A stretch of DNA of 64,000 bases from Dysidea avara (lineage: Eukaryota > Porifera > Demospongiae > Dictyoceratida > Dysideidae), in the NCBI RefSeq assembly GCF_963678975.1, contig NC_089285.1, positions 9,348,694 to 9,412,693 on the forward strand. The letters run 5' to 3'. Positions 44,884 to 56,469 of the stretch are shown in pieces; position 1 is the first letter of the stretch, and each line of letters opens with the position of its first letter. The notes under the pieces are model-generated. The model saw only the letters and a program-made list of their open reading frames with translations, searched no databases and was not told where the DNA came from. A program made the translations under genes and the position numbers.

Positions 44884-47485
44884 TAGGGCTAAAACGAATA
44901 TACCGAATATTCTGATTCGAGTTCTATTCGAAATTCATTCATAAAATATTAAAAATTCGGATACTCGTAATTAGAAACCTTATAGAAAAAATGGCGGCGG
45001 AACACGTGGTAACCTCAGGTGACACTTCGGTTAACACATCTGAAACCGTATCAGATACTAGCGGTTCGAACACTAGTACAGTTTCCTCGCGTAGACCACT
45101 ACGATCACCAGTCTGGAAGCACTTTAGACGCGAGAGGGGAAAAGCTGTTTGTTTGTTATGCAACAAACCGATGGTGTACAATGGAGGGACTACGTCAAAT
45201 TTAAAGCAACATCTAGATCGACTTCACAAGTCAAATATTCAAGCAGAGGAAGACGAAGAGAAATCACAGCCGATAGCTAAGCAGCTGTCTATTACTAATT
45301 TTTCTGCGAACGGAAAGCTAAGAAACGCTAGAGCTCTCACTGTGCCATGGACTGTTGATATGCAGAAAGAAGTAACCCGGTTATTGGCTAAATGGATGTG
45401 GAAAGACATGCGACCCATCTCTATTGTTCGTGATGATGGTTTAAAAGAGCTTTTGAGCTTTCTAGTGCCCAGTTATCAACTTCCTTCTACTACCCACGTA
45501 AGTTCATTGATCAAAAAGGACTACTTGGATGGGAAAGCAGCTATTACTGCCAAACTTCATGGCAACACCATCGCTCTTACTACAGATATCTGGACATCTT
45601 GAGCTACCCAATCATTTGCTACAACCACAGCTCATTTTATAAACAAAAATTGGAATCTTACCTCTTGTGTGCTTGAAACAAAGCATTTTCCTGGGCATCA
45701 CACAGGAGTTTCAATTTCAGAAAAGCTTCAAGAAACTTTGACCAGTTACAAAGTAAATATGGAGAGTGTGTCAGCTATTGTCCATGATGAAGCATCTAAT
45801 GCTGTTTTAGCTGGTGAGTGCATGCATATAGGTGTATGTACTATATGCTATCATGTAGTGTTTTTTTTTTGGACACCGAAAGTTATGTTAGAGGAAAACA
45901 TATAAAACAAAAATTATCACGTTCCCCATGGAGTTTTAAAATAATGATTGTATTTCTGCATATACAGCTTTCATTGTCAATGAAATAATATTATTTGTAT
46001 ATTCAATTGTTCCTGTAGGTAAAATATTGTGGGATGTTGCTGAGTGGGAGAGTATTGTGTGTGCTGCTCATCGTTTGCAAAATGCTATTAAACATGCTGT
46101 GGACAATCAAAGCATGCAAAGATTGCTTGCTAAATGTCGTCATCTTGTGGGCCATTTCAAGCATTCTGCTTTAGCTACGGATGGGCTTATGAAGAAACAA
46201 AAAGCTCTTGGCTTCACAAAGATACTACGTGTTATCCAAGAAACCCCAACCAGGTGGAATAGCTCTTTCTACATGCTCCAAAGGCTTGTGTTTCTGAAGC
46301 AACCAATACGTTTGTATTTAGAAGATACAATGGATGAAGTTGATCGCAGATCATATGATCTCACTGACAATCAGTGGGCTGTTGCGAAGGCTTTATTAAA
46401 CCTGTTGGAATCAGTAGATCAAGTGACAACTACACTGTCTGGAGAGAAGTACTCCACTCTGTCATGGTGCTTGCCACTAATGTACGGTTTACGCAAGGTT
46501 GCTGAGCCTGATCATAATGATAGCTCAACAGTGAGGAGTGTTAAAGCTAATCTAATTGAGCAGCTGGATAGACGCTTTAATTTGAGACATCTTAAAGTAG
46601 ACTCTCCAGTAGTGCTGGCTGCAGCATTGGATCCACGGTTTCGTAAGCTGAACTTTCTTTCTACTGAAGAACGACTACAACTGAAGAGCGTTTTGATTGA
46701 CAAAGCTGTTGACTGTGATGCTGCTGTAGTTCCTGCTGATACAAGTGGACCACCTGCTAAAAAACAAAAGAGTGTCTTAGATCGTTTACTTGGTGATGAT
46801 GAGGAGGCGGTATCAGGTGTAACTGTGTCAGATGAAGTGGATGCATACTTTGAAGAGCGGCCTATCAGTCGTAAAGAAGATCCATTTGTGTGGTGGAGAA
46901 GTAATAGTAGTCGGTTTCCTCGCCTTTCATACTTGGCAAAGAAATTTTTGTCAATACCAGCAACCTCCACACCCTCTGAAAGAGTTTTCTCTGTTGCAGG
47001 GATAGTAGTGGACAGAAAACGGTGTGCACTTACTCCAGATATGGTGAATGCTTTGGTGTTTCTTCATAAGAACTCTTACATGTTGGGTCTAACTGAAGAG
47101 GAGCCGTCTGTCCCACAAGCAGAGTTACTTCTATTGCCCAAAGATCATGAAACGATTGAAATCAGTGACAATGAAGTTGATACAGATGACACAGATGATG
47201 TGATTGAGGTTGAATCTGGTGATGAGGAAACTGGTGATGAGAGCAATACTTCAGACCCGTAGATAACTTGAGATAGTTAGTTGCTGATATTCCGTTTTAT
47301 GTCCTAAACAAAGTATTTCACATGAATTGTTTTACAGTTGTAATAACAGACCAACACAAATATCAAAATGTATGTGAAAACTTACTAACCACATTTCAAA
47401 GTAATTAAAGAATAGAATATTCGAGTGTTTGTTTGTTTACAAAATAGTTCATTTGTTTTTCTTTAGAATATTCGTTTTAGCCCTA
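44884..47485 (+). mobile_element. hAT transposon with TIRs and 8-bp target duplication (2,602 bp)
   Basis: Left terminus tagggctaaaacgaatat (44884) and right terminus atattcgttttagcccta (to 47485) are inverted. Flanking 8-mers attcatag (44876-44883) and attcacag (47486-47493) match at 7 of 8 positions, as expected of a hAT target-site duplication with one later change. The element holds one transposase gene. Confidence 0.9.
44991..47262 (+). pseudogene. hAT (ZBED) transposase, full length with one nonsense codon
   Basis: Exon 1 is 44991-45813 and exon 2 is 46019-47262, with gtgagt and cctgtag splice sites in phase. A BED zinc finger lies at residues 41-80 (VWKHFRRERGKAVCLLCNKP; C54, C57, H74, H79). 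The catalytic core has TTDIWTS (about 198-204) and VHDEASNAVLAG with its Asp kept. Exon 2 has CAAHRLQNAIKHAV, ETPTRWNSSFYMLQRL, and the dimerisation block DPFVWWRSNSSRFPRLSYLA / IPATSTPSERVFSVAGIVVD. The tail is acidic (DDTDDVIEVESGDEETGDES). The only defect seen is TGA at 45600-45602 straight after TTDIWTS, consistent with a CGA-to-TGA change. It is otherwise complete, so it is young or was recently active. Confidence 0.85.
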
Positions 47486-47493
47486 ATTCACAG

Positions 47494-48755
47494 GATTTTC
47501 CCGTTTATGTTAACAAACGTAACTGCAACATTACTTGCTGCTGACCCATAATCGAATTTTACAAGACTCTCTATATAATAAATCCAGCGGGTTGCCTCGT
47601 ATTGGCTTGGGTGATTAGTCGCCCACCACAGTAGGCTATTAGCCTACATGGTACATATCAGTTGTATCACGTGCCCTCGTGATACAACTATTACTTGTAT
47701 AATATGGTGTTGATACCTGTCAAAGGTGCTATGGTAGCACCAAAAGATGCTATAGTAGCACTTACAGAAGGTGTCATTGTAACATCTATGAGAGGTGCTA
47801 TCATGGCATCTCAAGGCCGGAGGAGACGGTCCGGTTGGTCAGGCCTGAGCCGGACCAATAATCTGGAGTTGAACCAACTAGCTGACCAGCTCGAACTACA
47901 TTACTCTCATGCAATCTTTGGACGATCACATGTAGCTACGTACATTTTATAGATGTTATTGAAAATGCATGACACGAGTAGTTACCTAGTTTCTCAGCCT
48001 AACTAAAGCACAGAACTACACGTATAGTACCTCCAATTACCTTACAGTACAGCATAGCATTCATATCGTTTTGTACAGAAATGATTGTGGGTTCTACGTA
48101 CAGTATCACGTGTGCTGACAGTTGGCATTATTTTATCACGTGTAAGGCAGGTGCCTTCTTTGATTCTAAACCAGCACACTTATATCACAATTCAATCTTC
48201 ATAAAATAATCATTCGCATTCCTTGGCTTGTTTCTCTTGGCTTCCTTTACTGGGCAAAGGCCTGGCAGTGACAAACTAGATGACTCATTCCTCGGCAAGA
48301 AGCTGCACACTCATACATTACATGGTGGCCATCTGGATGAGATGTTGAGTAGAAATCACTCCTCTTCAACTACCCACTCATCCTGTTGAGATACCGAGCA
48401 AACTCTCAGTCTCACCCACATCGCGCCATTTCTCGTGACTATCCACCAGTGTATTTACGTGATGATCCGTTCACTTCATACAAACCAGTATAGTAGTATA
48501 CAGCTGTGTAGCATTTTATTGTAGCTGTGTGAATTCACTGTATAGTAACTATATCCTAGCTAAAGGGGGCCATGCTGCATGGGTTCCCTGTGAAATTGGG
48601 GGGAAAGTTGCAATTTGCTAGCTAGTTTTGCTTTAAAATTTAGTATCAATTTTAAATTTAAGGCATTTTCAAACCTTTAAATTGCAAAAATTCTGCAGCT
48701 CCTGGGGGTTGCACCCCCAGACCCCCCTTGAACTTCTAATTGCTAGCTATAACTA
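47494..48755. other. Spacer with hairpin and 24-bp repeats
   Basis: agttgtatcacg-tgccct-cgtgatacaact (47660-47690) is a near-perfect hairpin. At about 47725-47812, units of about 24 bp (ggtgctatggtagcacc...) repeat three to four times and give an 8-aa repeat in a short ORF. At 48697-48727 ctcctgggggttgcacccccagaccccc forms another hairpin. I see no supported gene; the frame at 47695-47952 is unlikely to be real. Confidence 0.5.
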
Positions 48756-49775
48756 AATCTACAAGGTAACTTCTTCTAGCTGATCTCTCTACAGGGTGAT
48801 TTGTTTGTAGCTGAATTCTGTATAGGTGATTTGTTTGCAGCTGAGCTCTTTACGAAATGGTTTCTTTTTAGCTGAATTTTCTACAAGGTTACTTCTTCTA
48901 GCTGATGTCTCTACAGGGTCAGTAGTTTGTAGCTGAATTCTCTACATGGTGGTTTCTTTGTAACTGAACTCTCTACAAGGTAACTTTTTCTAGCTGATCT
49001 TTCTACACGGTGATTTGTTAGTAGCTGAACTCTCTACAAGGTAATTTCTTCTAGCTGATCTCTCTACTGGGTGATTTATTTGTAGCTGGATTCTGTATTG
49101 GTGATTTGTTTGCAGCTGAACTCTTTACAGAGTGGTTTATTTTTAGCTGAATTTTCTACAAGGTTACTTCTTCTAGCTGCTCTTTCTACAGGGTGAATTG
49201 TTTGTAGCGGAACGATCTACAAGATATCTTTTTATAACTGATCTTTCTACAGGGCAATTTGTTTGTGGCTGAATTTTCTACAGGTTGATTTGTTTGCAGC
49301 TGAACTCTCTATATGGTGGTTTCTTTGTAGCTGAACTCTCTACAAGGTGACTTCTTCTAGCTGATCTTTCTACAGGGTGATTTGTTTGTAGCTGAACTAT
49401 CTACAAGGTAACTTCTTCTAGCTGATCTCTCTACAGGGTGATTTGTTTGTAGCTGAATTCTGTATAGATGATTTGTTTGCAGCTGAGCTCTTTACAGAAT
49501 GGTTTATTTTTAGCTGAATTTTCTACAAGATTACTTCTTCTAGCTGATGTCTCTACAGGGTCACTAGTTTGTAGCTGAATTCTCTACTTGGTGGTTTCTA
49601 TGTAACTGAACTCTCTACAAGGTAACTTCTTCTAGCTGGCCTTTCTACAGGGTGATTTGTTAGTAGCTGAACTTTCTACAAGAAAACTTCTTCTAACTGA
49701 TTTCTGAACAGGGCGAATTGTTTGTAGCTGAACTCTCTACAAGGTAACTTCTACTAGCTAATGTCTCTATAGGGT
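48756..49775. repeat. 30-bp satellite, inverted orientation (array 2)
   Basis: Same 30-bp unit as 21779-24575, reverse-complemented (ctacaaggtaacttcttcta, gctgatctctctacagggtg). About 34 units. Confidence 0.9.
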
Positions 49776-50290
49776 CATTCCATACCAAATCAACCAAAAA
49801 AAATCTGCACCCCTTTTGATTTTCATGAAATTTGGCACAAAAATGGACCCCACCATGACACTTTCTCACACCAAAATTTGACTCATTTCATAGGTCTCCC
49901 TTTAAGTTATGACCACTCAAAGTTTGTGTTGAAAATTTCATTTTGCTTACATGTCTTCAATAAAATGGCCATAACTTTGCGTGTAACTGATGTAGGCACT
50001 TCTGGTTTCGATTTTTGAAATGCTTATTAAATTCTCTTTTAGGTGATATATAATGGTTTATAATTGCTCAAAGGAAAAGGTCAAACCACAAAAATGTAGC
50101 TTTTTCCTTTGATCTTAATTTTCAAAAATATTTATTCTTTAATTAAATTTATTTTTGGTTTACATGTTGCTCTAATACCCATCATTCATCACTGAGTTTA
50201 AAGTTGGAACCAATAGTAGATCATGAGTTATAAGTGTTAATGTGTAGCCTTGTAATCACTACTGTTTGTATGGTTCAAGTATGCAAAGGT
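49776..50290. repeat. Dispersed repeat sharing its end with 56027-56155
   Basis: The stretch from about 50148 (ttatttttggtttacatgtt) to 50275 recurs with few changes at 56027-56155. The earlier part (ccataactttgcgtgtaact) has no second copy in the window. Confidence 0.6.
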
Positions 50291-50336
50291 GCAATACCAA
50301 TTGCAAGTAACTTTATGTCACAATCATTTTATGCAA

Positions 50337-50708
50337 AAAGAGGTGCAGCCTTACAAAGGTCATAGTGACAAAAGATGTGAAATCCAATGTGGCAGCCAAG
50401 AAATAGCTGTGATGGTATGTTAATATAAAATACTGTGGTGAGAAATATGTGAAATCCAAGATGATGGCCACAAAATAGCCATGATGGTAGGTCAATGGTA
50501 AACATTTAGCAACGACAATTCAGGTGAATTTGGTGCCAAGAACATGTGGCAAAAGAAATCACCTAAATTGTTATTAAAATTTTTACTATTAACCAACCAT
50601 CACAGCCATTTCTTGGCTTCCCCCTTGGTTTTCACATCGTTTTTCACAATGCCCTTTTAAGGGGCAGCACTGTATTTTTACAGCTTAGCTGTTTTTTTTT
50701 GATTAGAT
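50337..50708. mobile_element. Degenerate copy of the fold-back MITE
   Basis: The words gatgtgaaatccaatgtggc and cagccatttcttggc, with the ending ttttttttgattagat, match the element at 25000-25320. Part of one arm (near 50440-50500) is duplicated, and the arms have drifted. Confidence 0.7.
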
Positions 50709-51210
50709 AATAATATCATTATATCGCTCTGTGGTCAGGACAATACATGAAATATAGCCTTGAGGTTTCCTTTAATCTGGGGTGTCAAAGTGGTATTATT
50801 ATATGACTAGGTCAACAGGTAATGTTGGCCCACATAATTGTATATATCTGTCTACTTTTCAATCTTTCAATACCCATAACTTTTTATGCCATCATCTATT
50901 ATGGCTATGCAAGTTTCAGCACTTATTTTACTACTTTCATTAGCTAATATAATACCAGTTACAGAAAGTAAATAATTATATCCTTCCGTTATTAAGATTA
51001 TTTATGATCTGCTTTGTGATGGGGTTTAGCTTGTGCCCTTATGCCCTATTTTTGCAGTGCCAGTCACAGATGTAGATAACCAACCTCTTCGGTACAATCA
51101 CAAGTATTTGTGGTAGCTTCCATATTTCCATTCTCTTCTCTGAATCACGATAACAGTTACATTTAGGACATAACCTGTTGTTGAGTATTCTTCAATAGAC
51201 ACTCATACAT

Positions 51211-51437
51211 TATGTGACCAGATTTGTGAAAAGGTACACATTTGACATACCAGCAGACAAAAAGATTTAACACTTGACTCCTTATACTGATTAACTTGTG
51301 CTTAGTATATTATATCAAAATGTAGCTACATTCATTGCACATTTCAAGCAATGAATGGCACTATGATGCTTTACATAAAAAAAAAAATTGTAAAATTTTG
51401 TGTGTGACAAAGGTACCTTTTCGCAAATCCGGTCATA
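51211..51437. mobile_element. MITE of the TGTGACCGGAT family, copy 2
   Basis: tatgtgaccagatttgtgaa at the left and ttttcgcaaatccggtcata at the right are inverted. 227 bp, no ORF. Confidence 0.75.
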
Positions 51438-51836
51438 ATATGCTGACCATTTATTAGATCCTGTCATATTTTCTGGTTTGACACACAATTCAATGCAATC
51501 CTAATTGTGATAAAGTAAAGAAAAAATCAATAATAAATACTCAGTTTTAAATAAGGTTTAGTTTAATACAATGGTAAAGCAGTGGCAAATACTCCACCTT
51601 GTTTTCTAATAATTTACTCCTCGACTTCAGGCTAATATAACATATGCTAGGTTTATCCAATCGCTATGCATTGTTCATGTGCAGTGATTCAATGAGTGTT
51701 TTGTCACATGACGACGCATAGTTGCCAGGGTACTTGTACTATTGCAGGAAAACTAGTTGCTTTTGTCGAGCCTACAGCAGAAACAGCTGTAGATGAGGTA
51801 AGTAATCTGAGTCTAATGTAAAATAGAGTCTAAAGC

Positions 51837-51966
51837 AGTTATATGTGCACAATGTGGAGTCTATGAAATTTATAAACCCTTAGGCCCTTAGTAGTGCCCT
51901 CACTTCACTCGTGCGCTACAGCACAGGCCTTCAGGTTTATAGACTCCACATTGTGCCCGTATAACT
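51837..51966. mobile_element. 130-bp hairpin MITE
   Basis: agttatatgtgcacaatgtg at the left and cacattgtgcccgtataact at the right are inverted over about 40 bp including the tggagtctat part. Confidence 0.7.
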
Positions 51967-52796
51967 ATTATACATAATTAGGGGAGTATCCAATGCCTGT
52001 ATTTCCCCTTCAGCATAATAATTGTGTAACATATCTGAATATTTTAGTATAATTTCATTAAACTTAAACCCGTGGCTTCACCATGAAATACTTGCTGATA
52101 GGCATTGATATACCAAAGCGAAGACCTGCAAGCACTTCAAGGCCCTTATGGCTCTTGAAGCAAGTTAACACCTTTGGTAATGATGACTATTGTATAACAT
52201 TATTATGCAGTGCATTGTGAAGGGTCACTAAAGTGTTGGCAAGAGTACATAATAATAGAAGAGGGAGGAGAGTGTCTAACTCTCAATATAGGCTGTACAA
52301 ACGCACAGCGCTCAAACCCTCCTACTTCAATCCATAGAACAGCTAGCCATATATCAGAAGACTGTTAATATCTGTTGATTGAAGCAGTATAATGCTGAAG
52401 CCTACTTCAGAGGGCAGCGCCTATAATCAGATAGCAGTGCCGTTTGTCACCTTTGGTGGCTATAGATGATTGCATAATGTCTGAGCGCTGTGAAAGTACA
52501 ACCACCAATGGGACAATCTACCAATAGGGCATGTATGCATGGCCATCACAGTGTGTGTGGGTGGAAAAGATACACAATATTATATCACAGTAGCGCATAC
52601 AATAAACATAAGTGATGCGTTTATAATCTGCGACTATGTGGTGAAGACACAAAATCACACGATCAAAATTATCGTGATTTCAAATCAAAACAATAGTAAC
52701 AGATATAGCACAATAGTGGCATCGTAACTAGAGACCACCAGTAGCTAAGCTGTTGTACATTATTGGTGTGGCAATGGCACAATGATGTGTACACAA
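51967..52796. other. Non-coding stretch
   Basis: No supported gene. The 62-codon frame at 52539-52727 shows no motif. Confidence 0.4.
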
Positions 52797-53030
52797 TATG
52801 TGACCGGACCTGCGAAAACAGGGCATGTGGGCACAAACTACATCCTGTCATTTTACAGGTCATATCTCAGTACTGGAATGGAATATTTGCATTCTGTAAC
52901 TTGCATCCTAAAGCCAATTAAATGTTTACTAAGAGCTGAAAATTACATTTCCATAGCAGTATTGTACAAAATGTTATGAGTGATGAAAGGTTGAAAAAGT
53001 AGGCAAAAATCATGTGCCCACATGCCCTTT
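52797..53030. mobile_element. MITE of the TGTGACCGGAT family, copy 3 (right end eroded)
   Basis: The left end tatgtgaccggacctgcgaa is clear. Inner inverted words gggcatgtgggcac (52821 on) and atgtgcccacatgccc (53012-53027) pair. The last bases at the right do not match the family end. Confidence 0.65.
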
Positions 53031-53588
53031 ATCATTCAGCTGTGTTCTATATTCACATTTGCTACATCCTAAATAGATTTCTTTTAACTCTAATTGGATG
53101 GTAATTTGGCTGCCTGTTTTGTTCTATAATACTGACTATGTAAAATGGTGGCCAACTTACTGCCAATTAAAGTTAAAGAATTAAAGTAAAAAGAAATCAA
53201 TTTATGATGCACCATGTAGAACACAACTGAACGATAAAGTTTCAATTTTAATTTTTGTTAGTTGCAATTGATTGCATATCAACATTCATTTTTGGCTGCT
53301 TCAGATATCAGTGTTTTGATTGTCAGTTAATTTTACTTTGATGGGTGCACAGCCAATGCATGCAGTTAGTTGTATGATAAAATTGATTCTTGGCCACTCC
53401 AGGTATCAGCTACCAGTTATTTTACATTTATGCAGGTTTTTCCCTACAATTACTGAGCAGTTTTACAGGTACTTGTAATTTCTTGGATATGCCTTTTTTA
53501 CAGCGAATATGTTATTGGGGTGGTCAAAAAATATTACAGATACAGTAATGGTCTTATACTGAGCCACATATGGAGGTGACATTTGTAC
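53031..53588. other. Non-coding stretch
   Basis: A/T-rich, with no supported gene; the next USP exon was looked for here on the minus strand and not found. Confidence 0.4.
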
Positions 53589-53887
53589 CTGTATAGTGAG
53601 AGTCTTTCTACCCACCGGAATGGGTAAAGAAAAATATGCTAAGACTTCATAAGTAATAACTCTCTTCTTGCAAGTCAAGCAAGTAGCGGTGCTGCGCAAT
53701 TGTCCCTATAACAAAACACATTAAACTAAACATAATACGTATTTGAGGTGTTGTGAGTCACTACCTGAAACAGGTCAACAATAATGGAGTCATTCCCATT
53801 CTTATGATGGTTCCAAGCCTTCACAACAACCACACAGTCTGGTAAACCAATGCTGTAGGGAATCTTTCTGTAGTTAAGAACTTTTAC
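53589..53887 (-). CDS. USP4/USP15-like deubiquitinase, two exons only
   Basis: Minus-strand exons 53887-53765 (123 nt) and 53705-53589 (117 nt) have phase-0 borders and a 59-bp intron. They read GLPDCVVVVKAWNHHKNGND, SIIVDLFQ | GQLRSTATCLTCKKRVITYE, VLAYFSLPIPVGRKTLTIQ. The 'VV..AW..H...NDSIIVDLF.G...S...C..C......(F/Y)...(F/Y)LSLPIP' wording is the part of the USP catalytic domain before the insertion in USP4/11/15, with the zinc-ribbon CxxC (CLTC). The catalytic Cys and His boxes are not in the window, so it is either part of a gene with long introns or a duplicated piece. Ubiquitin-specific proteases remove ubiquitin from proteins. Family call strong, activity unknown. Confidence 0.65.
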
Positions 53888-54129
53888 CTGTAGCAGTGGT
53901 ATATTAACAAAACATTTACTGCATTTGCACACAAATGGTGTAAAAAAAACAGTACAGAAATGTAGGTTCACAAAAAAGATCGAGCTCCCAAATTTAAAAC
54001 CACAGTAGAAAAATGAATTTAAATATTGAAGAGTTATTTTGTTGCAGCTATATTCAGGCTTACACCAATGCAAAATCATCAAACATTAGTTGAATTCATA
54101 CCTTTGTATCTCAGTACTCCTTTATCCAA

Positions 54130-54860
54130 GTGCAACCAAACTTGCTGCAGCATGCCTGCTAGGTAGGGAAGTCAACATTCCAAGTTCGTAGGAAATTACA
54201 TCAGCAATATCTGAGGTACAAGCGGCCTAAGTTTCAATTATTTCTTGATTTTTTCCTTATTTTTCTTTGTTTTTTGCATACATTGCAAAACATACTAGAA
54301 AAACAAATGCATCATCTAATTGCTTTGAAATTTTCTACACTGAAAGGATATCCAAAGGTGAATCAAAGTAACAATTTTGGTATAAATACAATTAATAGTT
54401 CATAATTTATGACCAAGTATTCACGTAAAACAAGATCAGTTTGTTGTTACACTTACAGGAAACTGCTCACTTCATGGAATGATTTAAAACTCGGTTTGTG
54501 GATAGATCAACCATTGTAGGAGTGCCTTTTGGTGGATGAAAGCAATTGAAATAAGATCATGGAGATATGACACAAAATAAAGGTGTATAATTGAAATTCA
54601 TGAATAAAACTAACAATAATTTTCACCCCTACCGGGGAAAGCACATACAGCAATAAGCTGAAAATCAATACGTAGTTAGAATAATTATCAAATAAATTCT
54701 TTGCAGTAGGACAGAAGAATCAGAATTCAAATAATAATTTATGATTTAATAGCCACCTCCAGCGCTGATAGAAGATCAACATATTCTAATAGAACAGCCG
54801 CCCTAATGGAGCATTCAGTTATTTATGATTTGCTCCATTTAAAATCCTATTGCATTACAA
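54130..54860. repeat. 'Head' dispersed repeat, diverged copy 2
   Basis: The order of words follows copies 1 and 3: agatatctgag-like, a T-rich tract at about 54240-54280, ctttgaaattttctacactg, and ctaatagaacagccgcccta just before satellite. Clearly older than the other copies. Confidence 0.55.
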
Positions 54861-54864
54861 GTTA

Positions 54865-55490
54865 TTATATGGAGAGTTCAGCTGCAAACAGTTAACCTTA
54901 TAGACAGTTCAGCTACAAGCAGATCATACATTTCTGCTACAAATATTATAGCTGTAGGAATTCAGAGCGTTACAAGTCATACTGTAGAGAATTCAGCTAC
55001 AAAAAGTCACTCTCTACAGAATTCAGCTGCAAAAAGTCTCTGTGTAGAGAGTTTCGCTACAACAAAACTATCCTGTAGAGAATTCAGTTATGCACACAAG
55101 TTACAATAAAGTAATCAGTTACAAGCAAATCACTGTGTAGAGGGTTCAGCAATCAAAAAGCACATTGCAAAGAGTTCAGATAAATTAGCAAATTACTATA
55201 GAGAGATGAGCTAAAAACAAGAGAGACCCCAGCTAAAGACGTCACCTTGTAGAGAGTTCAGCTAAAAAAAAACACACTATAGAGGGTTCAGTTAAAAACA
55301 AATTACCCACATTGTAGAAACAAACAAATTATCCTGTGGAGAGTTCAACTTCAAACAGATAATCTTGTGGAGAATTTCAGTTATAAGCAAGTCACCATGT
55401 AGAGAAAATCCTGTAGAAAGTTCAACTGCAAGCAAATCACCCTGTACATAGTTCAGCTATATTTCAAGCCACTTAGCAGAGAGCAGCTGC
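54865..55490. repeat. 30-bp satellite, eroded (array 3)
   Basis: gagttcagctgcaaacag-type units follow the head repeat in the same order as at 21 kb, but with many changes and short deletions. Confidence 0.75.
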
Positions 55491-55529
55491 GAACAATCAA
55501 GTTGTCCCATATGGAATAATTGGCATGTA

Positions 55530-56025
55530 AAATATCAAGACACACGGTAGTGTGTTGAGCGGTCCAAGAAGCAAAATCGCTTCAAGCGTTCCCGAGATAT
55601 GCAACTTCACAAATTGGCTTAGTTTCTTTGTTTTTCTTTTTCTTCTTATTTTTCTTCGTCTTGTCGCACACTTACAAAAACTGCTATAAAACGCGAATGC
55701 CATATCCGATTTCCTTGAAATTTGGTACACAGAAGGGGGATATAAAGGCGCATTTGTATCAAATTTGGCTACAATACGATAAACAGGCAGAGTTATAAGC
55801 GATTATTCACGAAAAATAACACCAACATGTTGTCACACCTACAGGGTGAACCATGTATGAGAAGAAGCTGAAAATTGGTGGGTGAATAGGTTAACTAATG
55901 AACCTCAAACCTTTTGTGGTTCGAGCTAAAAGTCAGGCAGATACAACAAAAAAACAAACAGTGTGTAACAATTATGTAATCGAGATTAGCTAATAAAAAA
56001 CGACTACTTGCCACGCCATAGTTAT
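55530..56025. repeat. 'Head' dispersed repeat, copy 3
   Basis: caagacacacggtagtgtgt (55537) and the T-rich tract, then ccttgaaatttggtacacag, match copy 1 at 20966. It lacks about 130 bp that copy 1 has after the start, and has no satellite downstream. Confidence 0.75.
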
Positions 56026-56026
56026 A

Positions 56027-56155
56027 TTTATTTTTGGTTTACTTGTTGCTCTAATACCCATCATTCATCACTCTGAGTTTAAAGTTGGAGCCAATAGTAG
56101 ATCATGAGTTATAAGTGTTAATGTGTAGCCTTGTAATCACTCCTGTTTGTATGGT
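56027..56155. repeat. Second copy of the 50148-50275 repeat
   Basis: atttatttttggtttacttg ... cactcctgtttgtatggt, about 128 bp with few differences. Confidence 0.75.
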
Positions 56156-56469
56156 ATAAATAATTAAGTGTAGATAGTAATTTCTAATACCAACTGCAAG
56201 TAACCTTATATTACTATGTCACAAATCATTTTATGCACTAAAATAGTTAGGGTTTGTATTGACAAGGGTTCACTACAAACCATACTAACAGAGCCACTTT
56301 TAAAGTTAAGAAAGTTGGAGCAATAAGGCTTCCTATATAATAGAGGTGGCCACACTATAGAGGTATCTATATTTATAGGGGATTTAGGAGGTTAGTCCGA
56401 TACTGCCACAAGGTATCCAAAGTGGAACTCAAGTACCCCCAAGAAACTCGGTATCCTAGGTTACTCCCT

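Noticed and set aside
46512-46970. Minus-strand ORF of 152 codons
   Set aside because: Shadow of hAT exon 2.
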